DNA from: G958296245 sp965262055
GTDB taxonomy: Bacteria > Chloroflexota > Dehalococcoidia > Lucifugimonadales > G958296245
Length of the DNA: 64,000 nt
Assembly (NCBI GenBank): GCA_965262055.1
Contig: CBDHEI010000002.1
Location: 2,976,001-3,040,000 of the forward strand
Direction: 5' to 3'
The position numbers were made by a program, and so were the translations under genes. Below the pieces are notes generated by a model. That model ran no database searches, was not told the origin of the DNA, and saw only the letters and a list, made by a program, of their open reading frames with translations. This document shows, one piece after another, positions 1 through 7,371 of this stretch. Numbering within the stretch: position 1 is the first letter of the stretch; every line of letters starts with the position of its first letter.

Positions 1-1057
1 GGTACCCCCGCACAAAGCCGCGCGACAGATCGGTCTCGCAGTGCTCATAGCTCGTGACCGAGCACGCGAGCGGCCCTATATACCCCTCCAGGTCCTCGTC
101 GAAGATGCCCACCGTAGCGGCTACGGGATGGAACATGAGGTTCTTCCCTACAAGCCCGCTCTCGTTGGCCAGACCGTCCGGAAAGAGCGCGGACCGGGAG
201 TTGAGGAGCAGCCTCGGCGTCCCGACTCCGTTGGCAGCCATGACGACGACTCGCGCCTTCTGGTGCTGCACGACTCCCTGGGCATCGTAGTACACCGCTC
301 CGTCCGCGAGACCGTCCGGCCCCACGGTCAGCTCCGCCACCCGCGCCCCGGTCTTCAGCGTCGCGCCGTTGGCGATCGCCTTGGGCCAGTAGGTGACGTC
401 GGCACTGGACTTGGCCTTCACGTAGCAGCCCGTTACGCAGGGCCCGCCGTAGGTGCAGGCCGGACGTCCGTCGTAGGGCGCGGAGTTGATGGCGCTCTCC
501 GCCGGCCACCAGTGCCAGCCTAGCCGCTCGAACCCCTCCGTCAGCTTGTTGCCCTGCTTGCCGATGCCGAGCGGAGGCGTCTGGCGCGGGGGCATGGGAG
601 GATAGGCGGGGTTCCCGGCAAGGCCGGCAACGCCCGTCATACGATCGTTCAGATCGAAGTAAGGTTCGAGGTCGTAGTAGGTAAGAGGCCAGTCATCGGC
701 CACGCCGTCGAGCGTCTCGACCCGAAAGTCCGACGGCCTCATGCGCGGGAAGTGCGCGCCCCAGTGAATGGCGCTGCCCCCGACGGCGTTGTACATGAAT
801 GGGACTATCGCCGAGTCGTCGGTGTTGATCGGGTAGTCCTCCGGCAGGCCGCGCACATTCGGGTCGAAGTGGTAATCGGAGGAGATGTGGAGCTCCCAGT
901 CCTGATGCGTCGAAGGGTACAGGCTCGGAGTGGGCCAGCCTCCCTGTTCGAGGCACGTCACCTGTATGCCGACCTCACTGAGACTCCACGTGAACGCCCC
1001 GCCGGACATGCCGGCGCCGATTACCAGAACGTCTACGGTGTCGGTCCTACCGGACAT
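1..1057 (-). CDS. GMC-type FAD-dependent oxidoreductase, C-terminus beyond window
   Basis: The minus frame starting at ATG 1057 stays open to the left edge, giving at least 352 residues with no stop. The N-terminus has the Rossmann FAD motif VIGAGMSGG at residues 12-20, followed by the second GMC signature region NAVGGSAIHWGAHFPRMRP near residue 90. A Cys-rich segment CTYGGPCVTGCY lies near residue 200. These fit the glucose-methanol-choline/gluconate 2-dehydrogenase family, which oxidises alcohol or polyol groups with FAD. The His/Asn active-site region lies outside the window, so the substrate cannot be guessed. It is divergent from the Gfo/Idh gene at 1305, with a 247-bp intergenic region; together the two could oxidise a sugar-like substrate (inference). 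Confidence 0.85.
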   Translation of the reverse strand, partial: MSGRTDTVDVLVIGAGMSGGAFTWSLSEVGIQVTCLEQGGWPTPSLYPSTHQDWELHISSDYHFDPNVRGLPEDYPINTDDSAIVPFMYNAVGGSAIHWGAHFPRMRPSDFRVETLDGVADDWPLTYYDLEPYFDLNDRMTGVAGLAGNPAYPPMPPRQTPPLGIGKQGNKLTEGFERLGWHWWPAESAINSAPYDGRPACTYGGPCVTGCYVKAKSSADVTYWPKAIANGATLKTGARVAELTVGPDGLADGAVYYDAQGVVQHQKARVVVMAANGVGTPRLLLNSRSALFPDGLANESGLVGKNLMFHPVAATVGIFDEDLEGYIGPLACSVTSYEHCETDLSRGFVRGY

Positions 1058-1304
1058 GGGGCCGCTCCAAGATAGGTGACCGTAGTCTATGGAGGGCAGG
1101 TCGGGATGTCAATTGACGCGGCCGGTTGTGGGTTCGCCGAGCACCATTACCTGCTGGTAATCGAGGGACCGCTCTAGACCGGTTGGGATAACATAGTGCG
1201 CGTCGATATTCGTCCCAGTATCCTGATGATCCGGACTTCATGGAATTGGAATAGGTCATTCCCTCAATTGACGACAGAGGCGCAGTCAGAGCAAGGAGAC
1301 GGAA

Positions 1305-2339
1305 TTGGAAAGCGTACGAGTAGGCATAATCGGCGCCGGAAAGGTGGCCCAGGACAGGAACATTCCCAGGCTCAAGAATGTCCCCGGTGTGCGGGTCACA
1401 CATGCCTGGTCGCGTACGCCGGAAACGGCCAGGGGCACGGCGGCTCGGTTCGACATTCCTGTCGTAGTGGGCGACTGGCGGGAGATAGTCGAATCGCCGG
1501 ACATCGACGCGGTGGTGGTGGCGACCCCTCCGGTGCTGCATCTCCCGGCGACCCTGGCAGCGCTCGACGCGGGCAAGCACGTCCTCTGCCAGGCACGGAT
1601 GGCGCGCAATCTTGCCGAGGCACGTCGCATGCGTGACGCGGCCCGCGCCACGGACCTGGTCACGGTGCTCTATCCGCCGATGCCGGGCCTGAAGGGCGAC
1701 CGGATGGTGAGGCGGCTGGTGCAGCGCGAGGGGTACGTCGGCGACGTGACCGAGGTGCGCGTCACGGCGATGGAGATGCCGGCGGCCGTGCTCCCGCCCT
1801 GGAGGAACGCTCCGGAGGTCGTGGGAGTGAACACGATGATCCTGGGGATACTGGCGGAGGTCACGAACCGGTGGGTTGGGCCGGCGGCGTCGGTCTCCGC
1901 AGCAACCAGATCCCACGAGGGAGGCAGCCCGGTGCCCGACTCGGTGAGCGTCTCCGCTGATCTGGAGAGCGGCGCTACGATGAGTTACCACCTGTCCAGC
2001 CAGGCCCGGTTCGGGCCGGGTAGCTGGGTGGAGATATACGGCACGAGTGGGGCTTTGGTGTACAAGCTGTTCGCCGAGGAGGTGATGGGCGCCAGCGCCG
2101 GGGACGAGTCGCTCGCGCCGTTGGAGATTCCGGCGGACGAGGAACGGGCGCAGACGACGGACGCCGAGTTCATCGCCGCGATCCGCGGCGGTCCGCCCGT
2201 GTCGCCGGACTTCGAGGAGGGCCTTCGCTACATGGATTTCTGCGAAGCGGTAGCGCAGTCTGCCATGTCGGGCCAGCGGGTAGCGATGCCCCCGGAGGCG
2301 AAGATGGACGCCTGGGGCGCCTACCTACAGGAGGAGTGA
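1305..2339 (+). CDS. Gfo/Idh/MocA family NAD(P)-dependent oxidoreductase
   Basis: This 344-aa protein has the dinucleotide-binding motif VGIIGAGKVAQ at the N-terminus, then the family's DAVVVATPPVLHLP and AALDAGKHVLCQ segments around residues 68-95. The second half is the alpha/beta substrate-binding domain typical of glucose-fructose oxidoreductase/inositol dehydrogenase relatives. The usual catalytic EKP motif reads CQARMA here, so the Lys and Pro are replaced, as in some divergent members. The start is TTG 1305, chosen because AAGGAG sits at 1293-1298. The gene is convergent with ychF (10-bp gap) and divergent from the GMC oxidoreductase. The substrate is unknown. Confidence 0.85.
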   Translation: MESVRVGIIGAGKVAQDRNIPRLKNVPGVRVTHAWSRTPETARGTAARFDIPVVVGDWREIVESPDIDAVVVATPPVLHLPATLAALDAGKHVLCQARMARNLAEARRMRDAARATDLVTVLYPPMPGLKGDRMVRRLVQREGYVGDVTEVRVTAMEMPAAVLPPWRNAPEVVGVNTMILGILAEVTNRWVGPAASVSAATRSHEGGSPVPDSVSVSADLESGATMSYHLSSQARFGPGSWVEIYGTSGALVYKLFAEEVMGASAGDESLAPLEIPADEERAQTTDAEFIAAIRGGPPVSPDFEEGLRYMDFCEAVAQSAMSGQRVAMPPEAKMDAWGAYLQEE

Positions 2340-2349
2340 CGTCTGTTCT

Positions 2350-3441
2350 TCAGACGTTGAACAGGATGTTCAGGACGTCGCCGTCGCGTACCGTGTAGGA
2401 CTTGCCTTCCTGGCTTAGTGCGCCCTGGCGGCGCGCGTTGGCGGGCCCGCCCAAGGTTGCCAGGGCCTCGGCGCCCATGACCTCCGCCCTGATGAAGCCC
2501 TTTGCTAAGTCGGTGTGCACGCGGCCGGCGGCCTCTACAGCGGTGGCGCCCTCCGGCACGGTCCAGGCCCTGACCTCGTTGGCGTTGCCGGTGAAGAAGG
2601 TGATCAGGTCGGCGGCGTCCTGGGACAGCCGTATCATGCGGTCCAGGCCGGACTCTCCCAAGCCCATGCCCTCGCGCATCTCCCGCTCGTCGTCTGCATC
2701 CATCGCGGCGAGCTCCATCTCCACTTCTCCGCATAGGGCCGCCGCTCGCACCCCCGCGCCGGCGAGGCCGTCCTGAAGCTCGGACTCCAGGTCGACAGCA
2801 TCGTGGAGCTGGTCCTCGCCTATGTTGGCGACTACGACCGTCGGCTTGGCGGTCAGGAGCTGGAAACCCTCCAGGGAGCGCCGGTCGTCCGTGGCTAGGG
2901 CTTGGTGGCGGACTGCGGTCTCGGCTTCCAGTCCTTCCTTGACACTTCGCAGGATCTCCCGCTCCCTGTCGAGGTTGACGCGCTCGGCGGCCCTGGCGCC
3001 CTTGGAGCCCTCGTCGATGCGGCCCAGACGGCGCTCGACGATCTCCACATCGGAGAAGGCGAGCTCCAGCAGCATCGTCTGGGCGTCGCCGAGCGGGTCT
3101 ATGCGGTCGTCCACGGCGGCGACCGCGGGGTCGGTGAAGGCGCGCACCACCAGCAGCAGGGCGTCGGCGGACTGCATCAGGTTGAGGTATTCTCCAGAGA
3201 CGCCCCGCGTTGTGCCGAGGCCTTCTGGCGGCGACGGCAGGTCAACGTAGCGCACCTCGGCAGGCATGACCCGTTTGGGCTGGTAGACGCCCGCCAGCAT
3301 GTCGAGCCTGGGGTCTGCCACCTTGGCCACGCCGATGTTGGGCCTGTCCGAGTAGGCTGCCACCTCCGCATGTCCCCGGGTGACCGCGTTGAATACCGTC
3401 GTCTTTCCGCTCCGGGGCAGGCCTACGATAGTTACGTCCAT
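2350..3441 (-). CDS. ychF: Redox-regulated ATPase YchF (Obg family)
   Basis: This 363-aa protein matches the usual YchF/OLA1 length. The P-loop GLPRSGKTT is at residues 7-15. The motif normally read as NKxD in GTPases is ANIGED here, the NxxE variant that marks YchF as ATP-preferring. A coiled-coil helical arm follows around residues 130-190, and a C-terminal TGS domain begins near FFTGNANEVRAW and ends DGDVLNILFNV. YchF binds ribosomes and acts in the oxidative stress response in other bacteria (family knowledge). The ATG start at 3441 follows directly on a short gap from the DUF1232 gene upstream (3466-3825), so the two may be co-transcribed. Confidence 0.93.
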   Translation of the reverse strand: MDVTIVGLPRSGKTTVFNAVTRGHAEVAAYSDRPNIGVAKVADPRLDMLAGVYQPKRVMPAEVRYVDLPSPPEGLGTTRGVSGEYLNLMQSADALLLVVRAFTDPAVAAVDDRIDPLGDAQTMLLELAFSDVEIVERRLGRIDEGSKGARAAERVNLDREREILRSVKEGLEAETAVRHQALATDDRRSLEGFQLLTAKPTVVVANIGEDQLHDAVDLESELQDGLAGAGVRAAALCGEVEMELAAMDADDEREMREGMGLGESGLDRMIRLSQDAADLITFFTGNANEVRAWTVPEGATAVEAAGRVHTDLAKGFIRAEVMGAEALATLGGPANARRQGALSQEGKSYTVRDGDVLNILFNV

Positions 3442-3465
3442 GGGGAGGCCTTCAGATGGACGCAG

Positions 3466-3825
3466 CTACCGTGAGGGCTGTTCGTCGTCTTCGTCGTAGC
3501 GGTACGAGCCCTCTATGACGTCCTGCCTGGGGGGGCCGCCCTCGTCCTGACGGGGAGCCGGCTTCCTCCCAGTCGCGTGTTCCATCACCACGTCCCTGGG
3601 GCACATTGCCAGGAAGAGCGCTATGGCCGCGAGCCCGGCGATGAGGTCGTCGAAGCGGCCGACGAATGGGATGAAGTCGTGGATGAGATCGATCGGGGAA
3701 ATGATGTAGAGGATGGCGGCGGGTATGATCAGCTTGACGCCGCCCGGCACCCGCCTGTCGAGCATTAGCTTGATGATGAGCCGCAGGCCGCCGCTCAGCC
3801 CGAGCAGACGGATCAGTCCGATCAA
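3466..3825 (-). CDS. YkvA/DUF1232 family small membrane protein
   Basis: A 119-aa product with hydrophobic stretches around residues 1-20, 30-50 and 60-78. The DUF1232 signature is visible as YIISPIDLIHDFIPFVGRFD, which matches the family's YxxSPIDLIPDFIP core. The tail (about residues 80-119) is hydrophilic and acidic. A longer open frame continues upstream but overlaps holA on the other strand. The start is therefore placed at TTG 3825, 8 nt downstream of AGGAGGG (3840-3834 on the minus strand). The biochemical role of the family is unknown. It is divergent from holA and lies 24 bp upstream of ychF. Confidence 0.75.
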   Translation of the reverse strand: MIGLIRLLGLSGGLRLIIKLMLDRRVPGGVKLIIPAAILYIISPIDLIHDFIPFVGRFDDLIAGLAAIALFLAMCPRDVVMEHATGRKPAPRQDEGGPPRQDVIEGSYRYDEDDEQPSR

Positions 3826-3903
3826 CGCCGTCGCCCTCCTTACCCGTAGTGGGATATTATACCCCGTGCCGGCAGCCTTCTGCCGGAGCACGGGAGGAAG
3901 CCC

Positions 3904-4914
3904 CTGATACGTCTCTACTACGGCGACGACTCGTTCTCCGTCGATGAGCAGGTCGAGGCGATGGTCAAGCAGGTATCGCCGCCCGACCTCCGCGACGTCA
4001 ACATAACCAGCTTCGATGGCAGGGAGGTGGCGTTCGCCGAGTTCTGCGCCACGTGCAGCACGGTGCCGTTTCTTGCGGAGAAGCGGCTGGTCGTCGTGCG
4101 GGGTCTGCTGTCGCGTTTCGAGCGACGGCCGGGTATGGAGCCCGGTGCGAGGGACCGCCAGGGTGCGGCGGAGTGGGAGGGTGTGGGCGACTACCTGCCC
4201 ACCGTGCCGGAGACCACCGACGTGGTGTTCGCCGACGGACGCATCGGTGCCCGAAACCCGCTGTTGAGCGCCATCAAGCCGCATGCCGATGTAAAGATCT
4301 TCCCGTTGCCGCGCGGCAACCGGCTGTCGCAGTGGGTCCGGGAGAGGGCCGAGAGCCGGGGCGTCGAGATCGAGCCGAGGGCGTCCCAGGCGCTGGCCGA
4401 CATGGTGGGCCCCGAGCTGCGCGTCCTGGACTCGGAGATCCAGAAGCTGGCGGCCTACGGGCGCGGCGGCGCCATCACCCACACTGACGTGCAGGAGCTG
4501 GTGTCCAATACCCGCGAGGCGAGCATCTTCATGGCGGTGGACGCGGTCATCGAGGGCCGTCCGGGAGTGGCGCTGGGGCACGTGGGGAAGCTGATGCAGG
4601 CAGGCAGCTCCGCCGGGTACGTGCTGGCGATGCTGGCGCGGCAGGTGAGGCTGCTCATGCTGGCCAAGGACCTGAGGATTCAGGGCGTGGCCCACAAGGA
4701 GATGGGACCGAGGTTGGGGGTGAGCGGCTATCCGTTGCAGAAGACGCTGGAGCAGGCGGGCGCTTCCGCGTTCGAGCGGCTGGAGGCACTGCACCGGATG
4801 CTGGTGGAGACGGACCTGGTTACCAAGTCGACTGCGGGAAACGACGAGGTGGCCCTGGACATGCTCATAGCCGAGGCGGCGGCCACCACCAGCACACGCG
4901 CCCGGCGGAGCTAG
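3904..4914 (+). CDS. holA: DNA polymerase III subunit delta (HolA)
   Basis: The product (about 336 aa) is the clamp-loader delta subunit, which opens the beta clamp. The N-terminus reads LIRLYYGDDSFSVDEQVEAM, which aligns with the family's YGxDxF opening. Because that segment lies upstream of the first ATG (3961), translation must begin earlier. The only candidates after the ribosome site GGGAGGAAG (3892-3900) are CTG 3904 or ATA 3907, so a rare start codon is inferred. The rest shows the expected AAA+-like segment (LAEKRLVVVRGL, VVFADGRIGARNPL) and C-terminal collar helices (LLMLAKDLRIQG). It is divergent from the DUF1232 gene. Confidence 0.85.
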   Translation: MIRLYYGDDSFSVDEQVEAMVKQVSPPDLRDVNITSFDGREVAFAEFCATCSTVPFLAEKRLVVVRGLLSRFERRPGMEPGARDRQGAAEWEGVGDYLPTVPETTDVVFADGRIGARNPLLSAIKPHADVKIFPLPRGNRLSQWVRERAESRGVEIEPRASQALADMVGPELRVLDSEIQKLAAYGRGGAITHTDVQELVSNTREASIFMAVDAVIEGRPGVALGHVGKLMQAGSSAGYVLAMLARQVRLLMLAKDLRIQGVAHKEMGPRLGVSGYPLQKTLEQAGASAFERLEALHRMLVETDLVTKSTAGNDEVALDMLIAEAAATTSTRARRS

Positions 4915-5020
4915 CTATAGATGGGACGATGGACCGCGTACAGAGTATTCGTACAATCACGCTTAAGGATCATGCGTTTCTTTGCATGGACTGGGCTGAT
5001 GCGAGAGGAGTGTCGATCAA

Positions 5021-5785
5021 ATGGATATAGGCCAGGCGCTGAAAGACCTCGACGCGACCGGGACTGCTCTGCCTGAGCAGAACAGGATAGATCTGGACGA
5101 GAAGGGGTACACGGTAATGCCCGGCGTGATGGACGGGCCGTGGCTGGCGGCGCTGCGGGAGCGGTTCGAAGGCCTGTGCGAGGCGGAGGGCATCGCCGCG
5201 GGGATAGAGGTCCACCAGGAGGAGGGCACGCGGCGTCTCGCGGACCTGGTGAACAAGGGTCCGGTCTTCGACCTCGTCTACACCCATCCGACGGTGTTGG
5301 CCGCGATCCACCATGTTATCGGGCGCGAGTTCAAGATGTCGTCGCTCAACGCACGTGATGCCCTCCCCGGTGAAGGCCACCAGGGCCTGCACACGGACTG
5401 GTCCAAGGACTACGACGGGCGCTTCCACGTCTGCAATTCGATCTGGCTGCTGGACGATTTCACCGAGGAGAACGGCTGCACTCGTCTCGTCCCCGGCACG
5501 CATCGAGGGAAGCACCCGGGCAACGTCCTCAAGGATCCCGAGGCTCCGCATCCAGAGGAGGAGCACCTTGTAGCGCCTGCCGGCACCGTCGCCGTGTTCA
5601 ACAGCCATGTCTGGCATGGCGGCACCCGGAACCGTACCAAGGACAGCAAACGGCGCGCGCTGCACTGCTACTTCGCTGCGCGGGAGCATCCACAGCAGCT
5701 CAGCCAGCGCGAGTATATCCGCTACGATACGTGGAAGCGCATCTCCAGGGCCGCGCGGTACATACTCGACGTGGACATTGACTAG
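5021..5785 (+). CDS. Phytanoyl-CoA dioxygenase (PhyH) family protein
   Basis: A 254-aa Fe(II)/2-oxoglutarate-dependent oxygenase-like protein. The iron-binding HxD pair is in LHTDWS (His124, Asp126). The distal iron histidine is likely in VWHGGTRNRT (His199), with Arg204 as the probable 2-oxoglutarate anchor. The central WLLDDFTEENGCTRLVPGTH is the classic family segment. PhyH relatives hydroxylate acyl-CoAs, small acids or natural products; the substrate is not predictable from sequence. ATG 5021 is preceded by a GAGAGGAGTG ribosome site. It stands alone between holA and the tRNA-Lys gene. Confidence 0.85.
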   Translation: MDIGQALKDLDATGTALPEQNRIDLDEKGYTVMPGVMDGPWLAALRERFEGLCEAEGIAAGIEVHQEEGTRRLADLVNKGPVFDLVYTHPTVLAAIHHVIGREFKMSSLNARDALPGEGHQGLHTDWSKDYDGRFHVCNSIWLLDDFTEENGCTRLVPGTHRGKHPGNVLKDPEAPHPEEEHLVAPAGTVAVFNSHVWHGGTRNRTKDSKRRALHCYFAAREHPQQLSQREYIRYDTWKRISRAARYILDVDID

Positions 5786-5808
5786 GACAGCGCGCGGGCA
5801 GGCTCACC

Positions 5809-5838
5809 TTGACGCTCCGTGGGGGCGCTAACTACAAT
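5809..5838 (+). promoter_or_regulatory. Sigma-70-type promoter for tRNA-Lys
   Basis: A -35 hexamer TTGACG (5809-5814) and a -10 hexamer TACAAT (5833-5838) are separated by 18 bp. The expected start point, about 5845, lies some 30 nt upstream of the mature tRNA end. Confidence 0.65.
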
Positions 5839-5876
5839 TAACCCCGCCAGCCCCTGATGGGTGCTCGTCCACTCTT

Positions 5877-5949
<73 letters not shown>

Positions 5950-5991
5950 CTCCACTCCTCCCCAACGACGCCTCTTTGGCTGTCGTGGTTC

Positions 5992-6636
5992 TCAGCGGCT
6001 GAGGAACTCCATCAGCGCGTTGGCGATGACCACGTGCCCGGTGTGGTTGGGGTGGACCGGCTCGGCGCAGAAGGTACTGGGCGGCCGATACCGTAGCTGT
6101 TCTTGGAAGACGTCGTGGAGATTGAGGAGCAAAGTGTCATACTTGGCGCTCATCTCCTCCACGACCTCGATATACTGGGGAATCATGCGGAGCACCGTAC
6201 CGTGGACCTCGTCGTCCACGTTCGTAGAGATGTAGAACGGGGTAATGAGGATTACCGGAATCTCGCCCAGGGCCTGGCGCGTAGCGGACAGTATCTCGTC
6301 GTAGTTCCTCTTGTAGCGATCGGTAGGGACGGCGTCGGGGTCACCTCGAAGGACGTTGTGCAAGTCGTTGATCCCAATCTTGATCGAGAGACGGTCCGGT
6401 CTGTGGTCGATCACATCGGGCTGCCAACGTTCCGTCAAGTGGGTGGTGCGGTTGCCCCCGATACCCGTATTGACCCACTCGATGCTTCGCTCCGGGTGCC
6501 TCGCCGTGGCTAGCTCCGTGAATATACTCACGTACCCGTCGCCGAGGGGAACGGCGCGGTCACGTCGCCCGCAGTCGGTGATGCTGTCGCCGATGAACAG
6601 CACTTTCTCGCCGTCCTGAATCCAAAAGTCGCTCAT
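5992..6636 (-). CDS. SGNH/GDSL-family hydrolase
   Basis: A 214-aa protein with the four SGNH blocks. Block I is FIGDSIT (nucleophile Ser18), block II is the Gly in TGIGGNRTT, block III is the Asn in GINDLHN, and block V is EPVHPNHTGH near the C-terminus. The block V acid is Glu rather than the usual Asp three residues before His, a small departure. There is no signal peptide, so a cytoplasmic esterase or carbohydrate deacetylase is likely. Family members cleave acyl esters. The gene is convergent with the tRNA, and the brnTA module lies just upstream on the same strand. Confidence 0.87.
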   Translation of the reverse strand: MSDFWIQDGEKVLFIGDSITDCGRRDRAVPLGDGYVSIFTELATARHPERSIEWVNTGIGGNRTTHLTERWQPDVIDHRPDRLSIKIGINDLHNVLRGDPDAVPTDRYKRNYDEILSATRQALGEIPVILITPFYISTNVDDEVHGTVLRMIPQYIEVVEEMSAKYDTLLLNLHDVFQEQLRYRPPSTFCAEPVHPNHTGHVVIANALMEFLSR

Positions 6637-6668
6637 AGTAACTCCCTTACCTCTGCTGCGCCGCCGTG

Positions 6669-6980
6669 CTATTCGTCGGCCCTGTACTCCTCGCTCTTCG
6701 GCAGGCGCTCGCGCAGCACGTGCTCTCGCAGGGCGTGATTGATGTCCGTCTGGTATCCACGACCGCCTTGGGCGTGCGCCCTGAACCAGCTCACGATGTC
6801 CGCGTCCAGTCTCAGAGTGATCTGCTTCTTCACCGGCCGGTAGAAGACGCCTCTCCTGGAGTCCGACCAGTCGAGAATCTCAGGGGCGTCGGTCGTGTCG
6901 ATCCGGTCGTCGGGAAGCTCTTCGAGCGCCGCCAACTCAGCTTTCTGTTCGTTAGTCAGATCAGTACTCTCCTTCTTCAT
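6669..6980 (-). CDS. brnA: BrnA-type antitoxin
   Basis: This roughly 103-aa protein carries the BrnA C-terminal ribbon-helix-helix: VKKQITLRLDADIVSWFRAH, then a GRGYQTDINHALREHV helix. The N-terminal part is acidic and is expected to wrap the toxin. A GTG start at 6995 is possible, but ATG 6980 is preferred; the GGAGG site just before it is very close (3 nt). The frame overlaps the end of brnT by about 20 nt, the normal toxin-first order of this system. BrnA neutralises BrnT and represses the operon in the characterised Brucella system. Confidence 0.87.
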   Translation of the reverse strand: MKKESTDLTNEQKAELAALEELPDDRIDTTDAPEILDWSDSRRGVFYRPVKKQITLRLDADIVSWFRAHAQGGRGYQTDINHALREHVLRERLPKSEEYRADE

Positions 6981-7251
6981 AGGCCTCCCTCTCACGATTG
7001 GTCGCCTTCCGGGCGCTGATGATGCGCCCGGCCCGGACGCTGCTCCCTGGAGGGGCGTCGGGCCATGTATGCACTACCATCAGGACTAGCGGACCCACCA
7101 TTCCCATAGTGCGCCACCGCTGCTCGTAAGCGTATGGGTCCTCCCGCGTGGCGGCGAGCGGGTCGTCGAAGACTAGCGCCGCGGTCTCGAAGCTGAGGCC
7201 GTGGCTGAGCCGGTTCGCCGCGTTCTTGTTCGGGTCCCATGTCCAACGCAA
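6961..7251 (-). CDS. brnT: BrnT-type ribonuclease toxin
   Basis: A 96-aa product if started at TTG 7251. It opens LRWTWDPNKNAANRLSHGLS, matching the BrnT core FxWDxxKaxxNxxKHgvsFe, and continues FETAALVFDDP. BrnT is a RelE-fold RNase that halts translation. The frame can be extended to GTG 7290, but that extension would overlap the tandem palindromes at 7266-7289, so the shorter start leaves room for an upstream operator. No strong ribosome site precedes TTG 7251. The end of the protein (SARKATNREREAYEEGEY) overlaps brnA. Confidence 0.85.
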   Translation of the reverse strand: MRWTWDPNKNAANRLSHGLSFETAALVFDDPLAATREDPYAYEQRWRTMGMVGPLVLMVVHTWPDAPPGSSVRAGRIISARKATNREREAYEEGEY

Positions 7252-7265
7252 TGAGTACGCCCTGA

Positions 7266-7289
7266 TGTAGTTACAGTATTGTAGGTACA
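7266..7289. promoter_or_regulatory. Tandem palindromic operator upstream of brnTA
   Basis: Two 10-bp palindromes, TGTAGTTACA (7266-7275) and TGTAGGTACA (7280-7289), are separated by 4 bp, so their centres lie 14 bp apart. Both fit TGTA-NN-TACA, and they sit immediately upstream of the favoured brnT start. This is the arrangement expected for cooperative binding of the ribbon-helix-helix antitoxin; binding is inferred. Confidence 0.6.
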
Positions 7290-7371
7290 CACACCGCCAA
7301 AGTCAAGCCCTGGCCCTGTTTGGGGTGGTAGGGATGCGTAACCTGAGGGAGTGCCCCCACGTCCAGGAGGG

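Noticed and set aside
3826..4794. Long minus-strand open frame upstream of the DUF1232 gene, overlapping holA
   Set aside because: The extension lies antisense to holA and has no protein-like pattern; the start at TTG 3825 has a ribosome site.
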